Positions 10,632 through 22,574 of a DNA stretch of 64,000 nucleotides are shown piece after piece. Position numbers and translations under genes: made by a program. Source of the stretch: Pegoplata infirma (Eukaryota > Arthropoda > Insecta > Diptera > Anthomyiidae). The stretch is taken from assembly GCA_963921195.1 (NCBI GenBank), contig OY992540.1, positions 37,967,890-38,031,889 on the forward strand. The letters run 5' to 3'. Below the pieces are notes generated by a model that was not told the DNA's origin, did not search any database, and saw only the letters and a program-made list of their open reading frames with translations. Every line of letters starts with the position of its first letter. The first letter of the stretch is position 1.

Positions 10632-13600
10632 GGGGGTTTTCGTGTCAACTGACACAACTTTTGAAACCGATGTCTTCCGATCGGGATGAAATTTGCACCA
10701 AGGTTAGTCCTATTGGATAGTAGTTTAGACACAATTTTTCAACTAGATCGGTCAAGAACTCTCTGAGTTAGAGGGGGTCGAAATTTGACATTTTGGCCAA
10801 AGAGGTGTTTATTCTCATCCATGTAACTTCTTACCTATTGTTTTTAGCAAAATGTGTCCCAAAGAGTTTAGATAGCTATTTTTTCAGTCTTTCGAAAAAA
10901 AAAATATAAAAAAAATAAAAAAAAAATTTTTGATTTTTTTTCTTAAAAATCCAAAACTTTTTTGACTTTTTCCTCAAATTGGGCCCTTTTTTTTTTTTTT
11001 TGATTCAAAAGAAAGCTTAGGTGATTTCCTTTAAGAGCTGTGGGGAGGCTTAGTGGGATGCGAGTGGGATATCTGGGCCATTCCAGAAAATTTAGCTCAA
11101 ATTTTAGTTATTTTTGGAAATGGTGTCTCAGATTAATTTGAACCTTGACACATAGATTGCCCTCATAAATATGATATATGTACCATATATCGTTTTTTTA
11201 CATTTGGTGTATTTAACGAATTATGGCGGGTCAAAGATTGACTTTTTAAGCAAAAGTAAGAAAACTACATCACGTTTAAAGAGCTGTAACTTCTTAACCA
11301 ATGACCCGATTTTCACAAATTTAGGCTCATGTGAAAGCTGGGGTCCTTCTTTTTACTTTATATTTTTAAAATAACGCAGTTTTTTTACAGAAATGATGCA
11401 AAAATGCAAAAACATTTTTTCTTTTCGAATATTTAAAAAAACACATCTTCGATTTTTTTTTTTTTAAATTCTAGTGAAAAATAACAATGTTTTGTATAAC
11501 ATATTCAAAATTTAGAGTGGGATCTCCATGGGATCAAAAAATATTCTGTTTTAAGTACGAGGTTCTCATATTTTTCCCTTAGAAAATTTAAATTTCTAAT
11601 GTTTTGAATGTTTTCAAAATTTTAATAGTATAATTTTCTTTGAAAATTTAAATTTTTATATTGAAGAAACATAAAATTTTAATTTTCTAAGGTAAAATTT
11701 AAGAACTTCGTACTAAAACCAGAATATTTTTTGATCCCATTGGGATCCCACTCTGAATTTTGGATATGTTGTACAAAACAGTATTGTTTATCACCAAACT
11801 TTTTTTTTAAAAAATCGAAGATGTGTTTTTTTAAATATTCGCAAAAAAAATTTTTTTGAATTTTTGCAACACTTCTGAAAAAAAACCGCATGCTTTCGAA
11901 AATATTTCCTAAAAGAATATTAATTAAGCTTTCATATGAGCCATTACTTGTGATAATCGGATTACTAGTTAAAAGGTTAGAGCACGTTAAAAGTCATGTA
12001 TTTTTCTGACTTTTGCTAAAAAAGTCGAACTTTGACCCGCGATAATTTGAAAACTACAGCAAATTTTGAAAATCCAAAAATGCAACATATCTCATATAAA
12101 CGTGGATATCTATGAGCCAAATTCTCAGTGACGTCCAAAGGCATGTTTCCGAACAGTGGGGCGAAAATTTTTGGAATTACCCATCTATGAAAAAATTTTT
12201 TTTTTAACTTTGGAACACAAAAAACCGTTCTTCAATTTGCACTATTAGGCGTGGGATAGCTAACCAGTTTTCGATTTCGATCCGCGATACCCTCTAATTT
12301 TTTTAGGTTCGAAAAAGAAAGCACTAGCCATAAAATGGGGGCGGTGGGGAGGGGCCATATGGCCCCTCATTGGGGTCAAAGTTGGGCGTGAAGAGGTAAA
12401 AATCCTCAAAAAGCCCCAAAACTCCCCTAGAAACGCCCCTGGAGGGGTGCAATGTGAGACCGACCTCCAATAATTTTCTGCCCCCAATATTTTTCTTGAA
12501 CATACCTTACCCCTATTTCCACTTCCTAAGGGGGCTCCCATACAAACCATTTTTAAAAAATTTGATCCTACCATTCTAACATACCCTAAAGTGCCCCTAG
12601 TGGGGCCAAATGTATGACCGACCTCCATTATTTTATTAATTCCAACATTTTTTGCAAACATACCTACAATGTATCTTTAACCCTTAAGGTGGTCCCCATA
12701 CATTTCTTTTATTTTTTATAAACTTGTTTTATTAAACCAGCTCCTACCGCCCCTACCGTGCCTCCTAGAGAGGCAAAAATTACGACTAACCCCCATTATT
12801 TTTTAGTTACCAACATTTTGTCCGAACATCATAACACCCTATCTCCACTCCCTAAGGGGCTCGCATACATTATAAAAACATGTATTTTTAAAAACTAATA
12901 AAAAAAATAAAAAAAATGTATGGGGACCCCTTAAGAGTTGAAAATAAAGGGTAGGTATATTCCGAGAAAATGTTGGAGTTGAAAAAATATTGGGGGTCGG
13001 TCATACATTTTACTTCTCTAGGGGCACCCTACGGACAGTTAGAGCGGTAGGAGCAAATTTTATAAAATGTCATTTTGTATGGGAGCCCCCTTAGGAAGTG
13101 GAAATAGGGTAAGGTATGTTCAAGAAAAATATTGGGGGCAGAAAATTATTGTAGGTCTCACAATTATTGTAGGTCTCACATTGCGTTTCTAGGGGAGTTT
13201 TGGGGCTTTTTGAGGACTTTTACCTCTTTACGCCCAACTTTGACCCCAATGAGGGGCCATATGGCCCCTCCCCACCGCCCCCATTTTTTGGCTCGTGCTT
13301 TCTTTTTCGAACCTTAAAAAAATTAGAGGGTATCGCGGATCGAAATCGAAAACTGGTTAGCTATCCCACGCCTAATAGTGCAAATTGAAGAACGGTTTTT
13401 TGTGTTCCAAAGGTAAAAAAAAAATTTTTTCATAGATATCCCACTCGCATCCCACTAAGCGACCCCACAGCTCTTAAAGGAAATCACCTAAACTTTCTTT
13501 TGAATCAAAAAAAAAAAAAAAAAAAGGGCCCAATTTGAGGAAAAAGTCAAAAAAGTTTTGGATTTTTAAGAAAAAAAATCAAAAAATTTTTTTTTTATTT

Positions 13601-13880
13601 TTTTTATATTTTTTTTTCGAAAGACTGAAGAAATAGCTATCTAAAGTCTTTGGGACACATTTTGCTAAAAACAATAGGTAAGAAGTTACATGGATGAGAA
13701 AAAACACCTCTTTGGCCAAAATGTAAAATTTCGACCCCCTCTAACTCAGAGAGTTCTTGACCGATCTCGTTGAAAAATTGTGTCTAAACTACTATCCAAT
13801 AGGACTAACCTTGGTGCAAATTTCATCCCGATCGGAAGACATCGGTTTCAAAAGTTGTGTCAGTTGACACGAAAACCCCC
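10632..13880. mobile_element. Large foldback element, arms about 1.05 kb
   Basis: Termini GGGGGTTTTCGTGTCAACTG and its complement, flanked by ATAT on both sides (10628-10631, 13881-13884). The arms stay complementary to a centre near 12815, passing GGGTCGAAATTT, CATCCATGTAACTTC, a poly-T/poly-A block, CCATATGGCCCC and GGGGGCTCCCATACA. The left arm is interrupted by another foldback at 11075-12182. No transposase is visible. The inner portion (about 12240-13390) is related to the inner portion of the foldback at 15208-17383 (GACCGACC, GGGGGCTCCCATACA blocks). Confidence 0.85.
11075..12182. mobile_element. Foldback nested in the left arm of a larger foldback
   Basis: Ends GGGCCATTCCAGAAAATTT and, inward from the right, GGGTAATTCCAAAAATTTT. 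Flanked by ATCT at 11071-11074 and 12183-12186. Its halves mirror each other around about 11625 (GTGGGATC...CATGGGATC and GATCCCAT..GGGATCCCAC; GAACTTCGTAC and GTACGAGGTTC). The right arm of the host foldback (about 13433-13445) lacks this insert and shows the uninterrupted site ATAGATATCCCAC. Confidence 0.85.
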
Positions 13881-13884
13881 ATAT

Positions 13885-15130
13885 ATATCTCCCTACTGTT
13901 AATGTATATGACATCATATGTAAAATTGTTGGCATAGTTTTTGTTTTTTGTATATAAATATGAAACATATTCGCGACCCTCTACAATTTTCTTAGGCTTC
14001 GTTTTCATTTTCTTATTATATTCATACAGACTAGCATTTCCGCTCGAGTGGATTGTCGTACTTACAAATCTACAAACATATGTAAATGTTTATGTGTGAG
14101 TATGTGTGTGTTGGTGAATACAACACAAATCATCAAAAACAATTGTGTTAAGCAGGCTCAATGGTACTTAAGAAGTAATGACACCAGCTCATGTTGCACT
14201 TTGGCTTTAGTGTTTAGTTGCATTAACATTGCACTTGAGTAAATTTGCTGTGAATCGCCCCATTTATTTTGGCTGCAGCTTTTGGTTGAATTGTTTGTAT
14301 GTAGTTTTTGATGGCAAGTTAGTTTTTCAAATTTACATAAAATGTTTAAAACAACCATTTCAAATCATAACTGACTGACAACTATCAAAATCTTGTTTCT
14401 TTTAAAACTGAAATGTTACTTTATTTTAGGGTGATTTGAATATTTTTTTAAGTCAGTGGGTTTAGAATTAAATTAATGAGCCTGTCTTAGAAACGCATAC
14501 ATTTCTTCTTTGTTTTTTTAAGGTTTGCAATTGTTTGGCATATTTGAAAAAAAAAATAAAAAATTAAACGAAAAAGGAAGAATTTTTTCAAATATTTTTT
14601 TCAAAATTTTTAAGCTAGCGTTATCCTCAGGTTATCATTGTCAGTGTCTCAAGTGCATGTTACTTTTATAATTTTGAAAGATTTTTTTTAAATCACATCT
14701 TGTTGTCTTTGACGTGAACTGTAAACAGAGAAATGAATTTAAATTTTTTTTCTTACTAAAATTTGGTAAAATTTAAGCAAAATTGGCGATATATTCAAAA
14801 ATGTTGTATGGAGAATTAATAAGCATTTAATTACCTTTTAAAACAATAATATGAACTTCACTGATTTGGTCTGCAGATCTTTTAATTTAAGGAAAACCGC
14901 TTTTTAAAGGTTGAAAATTTGAAAAGTAAGCAATATCATGAAACTTTAGACTTCATTTTCGGATTCAGGGCGAGATTTTCATGAAAACTAAATGCAAAAT
15001 GTCGTGGGTCAAAATCTATGTAAATTAGTGTAATTCACCTGCTGGTTAATTAATTATTTTTGAACAAACAAATTTTTTTTTCATCAAAATCTAGTTTAAT
15101 TTTTTTTTTATAATTTTTTTTTTTTTCAAA
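13885..15130. other. No gene recognised; short GT-rich stretch
   Basis: AT-rich sequence with a TGTGTGAGTATGTGTGTG tract at about 14093-14112. Nothing else can be supported. Confidence 0.4.
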
Positions 15131-15207
15131 ATTTTTTTTGCGTACCCAATCATAGTATGGAGGTTTATTACGCATTGAAATATCGGTCTGAACCTCCTTA
15201 AGTATAT

Positions 15208-17383
15208 GAGGCATTCCATGTGAAATCGGACACTTTGAAAAACTTTTTTTTAGATTTTCTCAATTTGTTCACAGTTTTTAGTACCCTTGGAAAACTCCTT
15301 CCTGGTAAATTTTCAGATTTTTTTGATGACCCGTTCAAAAGATATCGAATTTTTAAAAATTGGTAGTTTGTTCCTTTACTCAAACTTCTTTCATAACTTC
15401 TTCAATAATGGTCCAAATTTCAATTTTTTTTTTCAAAATTTTTGTTTTTTTACGTACTTTAAAAAAAAAAAATCCCAAAAAATTCTTAAAAGCGCTCTAG
15501 TATGCGATTTTTAAGATTTAAAATTTAAATCTCATTTTTGAAAATGTTTGTACTCTTCGATTTTTTTGAGATTTTTTTGTGTAAAACTTCTATCAATTCT
15601 ACAAAACTTTTGCCCAGGAGGAACGTGGGATAACGATTATTACTATTTTTTAAAATTTTTTGAAAAAATTTTATTGTAATTTTCCAATCTTAAAATCATT
15701 TCTACTGCTCCAATGGTGCGTCATAGAGGGGTCCTTTATAAGACCGACCCCCATTAATTTTAACGTCTTAACATTTCTTTGGAACAAACTAATACCCTAT
15801 CTCCAATTTCTAAGGGGGCTCCCATACAAAACGACATTTTTTAAAATTTGTTCCAACCGCTCTAACTGCCCTAATAGTGCCCTTAGAGTAACAAAATGTA
15901 TGACCGACCCCAAATATTTTTTTAGTCCAAACATTTTCTCTGAACACACCTACCTTCTATCTTTAACTGTTAAGGCGGTCCCCATACAATTTTTTTTATT
16001 TTTTGTAAATTTGTTTTATTTAATCAGCTTCTGCCGGTCCAATGGTGCGTCCGAGAGGGGTCATTAGTGAGACCGACCCCCATTTATTTTTACCCTACAA
16101 CATTTTTTTAAAACATACCTACGCCCTATCTCCACTCCCTAAGTAGGCTCCCATACAAATAACAGTTGGAGCAAATTTTATAAAAATGTAATTTTGTATG
16201 GGAGCCTACTTAGGGAATGGAGATAGGGCGTAGGTATGTTTTGAAAAAATGTTGTAGGGTTAAAATAAATGGGGGTCGGTCTCACTAATGACCCCTCTCG
16301 GACGCACCATTGGACCGGTAGAAGCTGATTAAATAAAACAAATTTACAAAAAATAAAAAAAATTGTATGGGGACCGCCTTAACAATTAGAGATAGAGGGT
16401 TGGTGTGTTCAAAGAAAATGTTTGGACTAAAAAAATATTGTTGGTCGGTCATACATTTTGTTGCTCTAAGAGCATTATTAGGGCAGTTAGAGCGGTTGGA
16501 ACAAATTTAAAAAAATGTCGTTTTGTGTGGGAGCCCCCTTAGGAATTGCAGATAGGGTATTAGTTTGTTCCAAAGAAATGTTAAGACATAAAAATTAATG
16601 TGGGTCGGTCTTATAAAAGACCCCTCTATGACGCACCATTGGAGCAGTAGAAATGATTTTAAGATTGAAAAATTACAATAAAATTTTTTCAAAATATTTT
16701 AAAAATTGTAATATGTAATCGCTATCCCACTGTCTTCCTGGGCAAAAAATTTGTAGAATTGATAGAAGTTTTACACAAAAAAATTTCAAAAAAATCAAAG
16801 AGTACAAACATTTTCAAAAATGAGATTTAAATTTTAAAACTTAAAAATCGCATACTAGAGCGCTTTTAAGAATTTTTCGGGATTTTTTTAAGAAAGTACG
16901 TAAAAAATCAAAAATTTTGAAAAAAAAAAATTTGAAATTTGGACCATTATTGAAGAAGTTATGATTAAAAGAAGTTTGAGTAAAGGAACAAACTACAAAT
17001 TTTTAAAAATTTGATATCTTTGAACGGGTCATCAAAAAAATCTGAAAATTTACCACGAAGGAGTTTTCCAAGGGTACACCCAAAAAAAATCGTGGGTATT
17101 CAATACTAAAAATTTAACTAAATTTTAGTCCAAAAGGACCTAGTGCAGAAATTGGTAAACAATACTAAAATTTTTTACTAATATTAGTCAAAACCAGTAA
17201 AAATTACAAAATTTAGTACTTTGAAGATACTAAAATTAGTAACTAATTAGTAGATTTTTGTACAAAATCACTTACTAAACCTTTTACTGTAGAATTATTT
17301 TGAGTGTACTAAAAACTGTAAACAAATTGGGAAAATCTAAAAAAAAAGTTTTTCAAAGTGTCCGATTTCACATGGAATGCCCC
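15208..17383. mobile_element. Foldback element, about 2.2 kb
   Basis: Termini GAGGCATTCCATGTGAAATC and GATTTCACATGGAATGCCCC, flanked by ATAT (15204-15207, 17384-17387). The arms pair to a centre near 16170 (CTAAGTAGGCTCCCATACA against TGTATGGGAGCCTACTTAG). Minus-strand mirror copies explain the paired open frames at 15660-16067 and 16507-16692. The right arm carries a 230-bp MITE at 17077-17306 that the left arm lacks. The start GAGGCATTCCA is shared with the foldback at 56799. Confidence 0.85.
17077..17306. mobile_element. 230-bp MITE, CACTCAAAA-type ends, TA duplication
   Basis: Left CACCCAAAAAAAATCG, right GAATTATTTTGAGTG, with TA at 17075-17076 and 17307-17308. The other foldback arm reads GTTTTTAGTACCCTTGG without interruption, whose complement CCAAGGGTACTAAAAAC is the exact empty site. 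The interior repeats TACTAAAATT. Confidence 0.85.
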
Positions 17384-17689
17384 ATATATATGTATTATTG
17401 ATCGGTGGTCGGTTCTAAGACTTTCTAGCGTCCGTCCGTCTGTCCGTCTGTCCATCATTCTGTAGAAAACACGATGCAGTCCAAAATAAAAAAGTTAGAC
17501 TTCCGAAGTTTGTTTTATGATCATAGGCTGCTTAAGTTAGTAAATGGGCAAAGTCGTATCAAGGGGAAAAGTTCCCCCTTGGATATTTAAGCCAACCTCA
17601 GAAAAACTATATTTTTTGCACTTTTGTTAAGCAAACGCAATATTTTTATGTCAGAAAAAGTTCAAAATTCTGCATGTGAACCCTAAAAT

Positions 17690-17854
17690 GCGGATAAAAA
17701 CAATAAAAAAAAGTTAACAGCATTTTAGTAATTTTACTAGATTTTTACCAATAAAATAGTTAATGTACTACTTTTTTGGCGCAATAGAAGTTACAAGAAA
17801 ATTAAATTTTGATCTAATTTTTTTGTTAAAAAACAAGGAAAACTGCCAAATATT
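17690..17854. mobile_element. TTTACAA-rich element fragment (left of an insertion)
   Basis: GTTAAAAAACAAGGAAAACT with GCCAAATATT, continuing at 18543 with TTGGTAAAAT. This is the complement of 10150-10195. The junction shows that the element at 17855-18542 split it. Confidence 0.6.
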
Positions 17855-18542
17855 CCCGAGTAAAAATAAACATATATAACAATATATAACTTGATACAAA
17901 CATAATAAATTATATATAATTATACATCCGTGAGATATTTTCTAAATTTTTTAAATGCAGTCATATGTAGTAATATATAATTTAATCACGATTCGGATTA
18001 AGAGGTATACGGTTGATATAAATATATGAAATAATATGAGGGTCAATACAAACTTTTTTTTCTGTATAATTTAATATAAAATAAGATATATTTTATTCTG
18101 TTCCATATATAACTATATAAATGTTTCAAATTAACCAAAATTTTTCTAAGATTTTTAGGCAAAGTATAAGAAACTTTTAAAATGTTCCTAAACATTTCCT
18201 TGTTAGGGTTATGTATATCACCTATCTGGTTCGAAGCGTACCCAAACAATTTTTTTGTTTTAGAAAATTATATGTTTGGTGAATGTATCGTTGACCTGTG
18301 GTGTAACTCACCCAAACCAAAACACACCAAGATTTTATATGTTTTTATGCAATTAGATCTAATTGGATCCACTGAAATATGGCAATGTCTGGTCAAAACT
18401 CGGATGAAATCAAATCATATTTTATACAACTTGATCTTTTTTAATGCAAAAACATCCACCATTATTCGGATTAAATTGCGTATAAATATATATTGTGTTA
18501 TATATCATTATATATTGCATCATATAAAAATTTTTACTCGGG
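17855..18542. mobile_element. 688-bp TIR element with CCCGAGTAAAAAT ends
   Basis: CCCGAGTAAAAATAAACATA at the left and TTTTTACTCGGG at the right. TT lies on both sides of the insertion (17853-17854, 18543-18544), and the related uninterrupted sequence at about 10163-10175 has the empty site. The interior is rich in ATATATAAC. The plus-strand frame 18182-18574 shows no domain. Superfamily not assigned. Confidence 0.65.
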
Positions 18543-18701
18543 TTGGTAAAATCGGATTAAGAGACTTTGGCTAGTAATTTCACATTTTTTTTGTTGATGG
18601 TGAGTACTTGCCTTATTGCTCATTTATACAATTTAAAAATAGTATCCTAAAATATGTTATTCAAGTGACATTAATTTGTTTGTTATTTTTTATTTTGATC
18701 T

Positions 18702-19287
18702 AACAAGGAAAGTATCTCAACCCTTATGAACCGATTTTCCTGAAACTTAAAATATATTTAAAAGAGACAATTCTAAGGTTGGGGTGTCTCGGCTTATCGG
18801 CCATATTTTAGCGGTTCAAAACATGGGTCAAAAAATGGCGAAAAAATCGTTTTTTGGATTTTTCAGCCATTTCTTTTTAAGAAACTATATGATGTTTTCA
18901 TATGAGAAGAAAGGTTTTTTTAATGCCTATCCAATGATGGCATAACCTTGTAAAAATTCGGCTTCTTTAAATATTTTTTTCAGGAAAATGTGTAAATTTT
19001 GGGGGGTACTTATGTGAAGACATAGACCTACGATATCCATATGGATAAAAAATAATCTTTGTTAAATTTAAGTCGACCCGTATTTTTGCCCTAGATGATA
19101 TTCCTGTTAGTTCGGAAGTTATCAAAATTTTCCCGAAGGTCCACATGGTTTCATAAGGGGACAACGAAATTTTTAAACACCGATATGGCCGATAAGCCGA
19201 GACACCCCAACCTTAAAATCGTCTCTTTAATATATATTTAAGATTTCAGGCAAATCGGTTCATAAGGGTTGAGATACTTCCCTTGTA
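18702..19287. mobile_element. Foldback element, about 585 bp
   Basis: The left arm AACAAGGAAAGTATCTCAAC...CTCGGCTTATCGGCCATAT is mirrored at the right (ATATGGCCGATAAGCCGAG...GTTGAGATACTTCCCTTGT). Other partial copies: 5640-5885 (left arm) and 39275-39470 (right arm, inverted and diverged). Confidence 0.75.
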
Positions 19288-19289
19288 AG

Positions 19290-20445
19290 TTGTTTATACC
19301 CCAAAAAAAAAATAAAATACAATACGCCTGTAATGCGGAAATTTGTTTCTTTATTATAGTACTGGCCTAAAAAAACAGCGTCGCAAAATAAAACTAGCAT
19401 AAACCGCACAACTACCCGCTTATGGCACAATGATTTATGTAATTTGTGATTATCTCAAAGTTTTTGGACACTTGCGGCTTTTCTGTTGTGTATTTTGTTG
19501 CTGTTTATGTATGTTTTTTTTTGTAGTTTTCCTCTTTGTATCTGTTTTGTGTGTTAAAGTCCTACTAAATAACAATTTTGCGTGTTAGACCACAATATGG
19601 GTTCATCGCTTGCATTTGCTAAATGACGGCCCATTGTGGCCAAATATTTTTTATGCCACTGACTGCATTTGTTTCAATTTAACATCAAAGTGACAACAAT
19701 GCCAACAATAGTGTTAGTGTCGCTTAAAAAAAAAGTACTTTGCTTTGTAAAAAAAAAAAAAACAGAGAACAAACTTTAGCAGAAAAAATAGAAGAAAAGA
19801 TTTAATTGCCCTTGGTAAACGAAATTATTTAATCTACAATTTAATTAAAACGAGAACAGTTTTGTGCTAAAAATTGGGTAAATTTCAACAAACTTCATTG
19901 TGTAATTTTAATTAAAATTTGTTTAAATTTACCCAATTTAGGATAGCAGAGTAACCACTTTAATGGACATTTATTAATATTGAGAAATTTTTGAATATGG
20001 AATTTAGCAATATCTTAATATCGATTTTACATTGAAAATTAATTTTAAATATCGTGAACCCAAAAATTTTTGAAAATTTATAAATTGGTGTTGCACTCAA
20101 TAAACTGAAAGCGTATAACAATTGAATTTTTGCGTTATTACTCAAATGCATTTAACTTGTACAATTTTCAAAGGATTTTTTTTAAAACCACCTTAATTTC
20201 TTCGTATTAGATCAGACTTGAAAACGAATTTAAAAAAAAATTTCTTTGTGAAATTTACAATGTAATTTTAATTTTTTTGCCAAAATTGTCGATATATCTA
20301 AAATTGTCTAATAAAAAAAGCCTTGAGGGTTTTGTTATGAAAAATGTCAACATAATGTGCTTTTGGTTTCATTCCATTCCGGATGGGGAAAGTTCGATTT
20401 TGTTTCACTGTGTAATTAAAGATCTAACGGAAAAAATATTTAATC
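19290..20445. other. No gene recognised; small hairpin at 19866-19948
   Basis: TGCTAAAAATTGGGTAAATT and AATTTACCCAATTTAGGATAGCA form an imperfect 83-bp hairpin. It resembles the internal arms of the tRNA-like MITEs at 8690 and 21391. The rest is unassigned. Confidence 0.4.
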
Positions 20446-20545
20446 AGTCCACATTTGGACTTGGGATCCATTTTCGGGAAAACACTGGTGTAGGGTGTCA
20501 AATGGTCGGTCTTGTCGGACTATAGTTTTCCTTGCTGTTTTTTTT
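20446..20545 (+). mobile_element. DINE-like (second type) 3' tail
   Basis: TTGGACTTGGGATCCATTTTC, ACACTGGTGTAGGGTGTCA and GGTCGGTCTTGTCGGACTAT match the tails at 50045-50145 and 59515-59590. Confidence 0.55.
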
Positions 20546-21390
20546 AAGTGTATAGCTTAAAACTGTATATTTTCGTCGTTTGCTACACAGATTAAATTAA
20601 AGTGAAATCATAATTCACTTGAAATATAAATCTGTATCATTAACAAAGGCTAATTAATATTTTTCAATTAACTTAATTGCTTCCTTTAAAATTTCTCTGT
20701 TAATAATATTTTAAGTTATAATTTAAAATTAATGGAAACCAGAAATATCCATTAATTTCTTGTTTGTACAAACAATTGCAATTCATTGCAGAACAATAAT
20801 GTAAATCTTTGAAATTCCACTGTGTAAATCTGTATGCCTTAAGGCTATGATTTAAAAGGATTAAGTAATATTAAAAAAAAGGGAAACCGACATCAGCAAC
20901 CACATTATAAAGTAAGACCCGTTAGCCAGGTTATTAACGGCATATTTATTTTTTTTTTTGGGTAATAAATTAAATGATTGAGTTGATGCTTTCAAATGGT
21001 CCGGTAATGTAATAAACGTCTTAAAGATATTTTTCCCTAGAAATTCTAAATATTTTTGGGTTACAGAAGTACATATATTTTACTTAAAGATGCCAATCGT
21101 TTTTTTTTTCTTCTTTTTTGTGTTTGTAATACAGTAGAGCTGGTGATAGTGGTGGTTATCTTCAAAAATAGACCTGTCCTTTTTGAAAAAAAAAGAAATA
21201 AAATAAAAATCAAACAATCACTGCCATAAATATCTTAAGGCAGTTATTTTTAAACAAAGTTAAAGGTACAAACACACAGGCATATATTGGTTGAGGGAAA
21301 AGTTAATTTTATGGTTACTAACATGCATTATTTTTTCTATTGATTTTACAAGTCCAGATAAAATTTGTATGCCACTTAGCTCTAAACTTA
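20546..21390. other. No feature recognised
   Basis: AT-rich; no supported gene or repeat. Confidence 0.4.
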
Positions 21391-21813
21391 GGTGCACTCT
21401 AATCAAAATTTGTTGAAATTTACCCAATGTATAGTGCGAAACCGGACTCCAACTATAAATTCGGTAAATAAAAAAGAGGTGAATAAAATATGACAAGAAA
21501 ACAAAAAAAAAAAAAAATCATACGGCGCGAGCCAGCTTCAAACTCGCCACCTTCCGATTTGAAACAACACTACTTAACCACTGATCTACGGAAGCTTGTA
21601 CTTTTATCTGGCATTGTATTTATTAAACATGTGTGTATGTATATTGTTCGACAATTTTTAAACACAACAAATTGTAATATTTATAATTTGCTGTGTTTAA
21701 TTTCTTTAAAATTATTTTACGCATTTTGTTCTTATATTAACACAAAATGCTTGCTATTGAACAAAAATGTACCAAATTTATAATAGTAAGTTTACATGCA
21801 TTGTTTAGAGTGA
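21391..21813. mobile_element. MITE carrying a tRNA-like module (copy 2)
   Basis: TGCACTCTAATCAAAATTTG at the left and TTTATAATAGTAAGTTTACA...GTTTAGAGTG at the right, with the same order of parts as 8690-9130. The plus-strand frame 21490-21783 reads across it and is not a gene. Confidence 0.7.
21524..21595 (-). tRNA. tRNA-like sequence inside a MITE (likely non-functional)
   Basis: Minus strand GCTTCCGTAGATCAGTGG with A-box-like TAGATCAGTGG, anticodon-loop region TTTCAAA, and GCGAGTTTGAAGCTGG as a degenerate B box. It is homologous to 8830-8901 with substitutions, and again lacks convincing acceptor pairing. Confidence 0.45.
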
Positions 21814-22130
21814 GTACAAATTATAGTCCATTTAGATTTCAGTTACCTATATAAAACAATTCTAGATTTTTGAACAATTTCAAAAAACAAAAACTAATTG
21901 AAACACATTTCATAATGTACAATATAATTTAGAAATTTTTCCAAGAATTACAAATATCACATATAAATTCAAGCGGGTTGGCAACAATATAAAAACACAA
22001 CTCTCTATGAAGCCAAGTTTGATTAAGTTGAGCCAAATGATTACATCTGGGTAATGTGAAATGATTAGCCCTCATTTTTACTGTTTTCAAAATTATATTT
22101 TATTAGTCGATTTTAATCAGGCGTGGATCC
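21814..22130. other. No feature recognised
   Basis: AT-rich, unassigned. Confidence 0.4.
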
Positions 22131-22140
22131 AAGAGAAATT

Positions 22141-22262
22141 CCCCCCCCCCCCCCCCCAAACCAATTTCGAAAAAGAAAAAAATAAAGGAAAAAGAAAGGG
22201 AAAAGAAGAAAAAAGTCAAAGGATGAGAAGAAAAGGAAAAAAGAAAAAGAAGAAAATGAATA
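22141..22262. repeat. C17 run followed by a polypurine tract
   Basis: Seventeen consecutive C at 22141-22157, then after a short gap about 90 bases that are almost all A and G (AAAGAAAAAAATAAAGG... to about 22260). The opposite strand has a G17 run and polypyrimidine. The opposing frames at 22061-22267 and 22103-22420 come from this composition. Confidence 0.8.
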
Positions 22263-22574
22263 ACTAATTTTAGGGCGTGAAAAAATTTTTTTAATCCAAA
22301 AATTTTCTGATATTTGTCTGGAAACTTAAAAAATGTTCTTGTGCAAAAATCGTTCGAAAAATTTTGGAGTTTGGAAAATGCTTTGGAGTGTAAAAATTGT
22401 TTAGCAAGAGGTATGCACAAATCGAAATTTATTTAGAACTGGACAATTTTCTGTAAAGAAATATCTAAAAGATGAAAAAAAATTTTAGAATAGCTTTTGT
22501 ATAAGAAAAAAATTTTGATTAACATCCAATTTTTTATAAAAAATTAAAAAAAAATCTGTACTGGCATTTTGTTG

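Larger units (their letters stand above)
15132..17610 (+). mobile_element. DINE-like element split by a foldback
   Basis: Left part: ACCCAATCATAGTATGGAGG, GCATTGAAATATCGGTCTG, TTAAGTATAT. Right part from 17384: ATATATGTATTATTGATCGG, GGTTCTAAGACTTTCTAGCG, the CCGTCCGTCTGTCCGTCTG run, ACACGATGCAGTCCAAAAT, CCCCCTTGG. Together they match the order of the DINE copy at 59605-60137, where CATCGAAATATCGG, AAGTATATATT and TTGATCAG are continuous. Confidence 0.7.

Noticed and set aside
15660..16692. Pair of similar proteins on opposite strands (MKKFYCNF...)
   Set aside because: They are the two arms of one foldback read in opposite directions; the sequence identity is due to the inverted repeat.
22061..22420. 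Lysine-rich protein and its antisense phenylalanine-rich counterpart
   Set aside because: Both derive from the polypurine/polypyrimidine tract.
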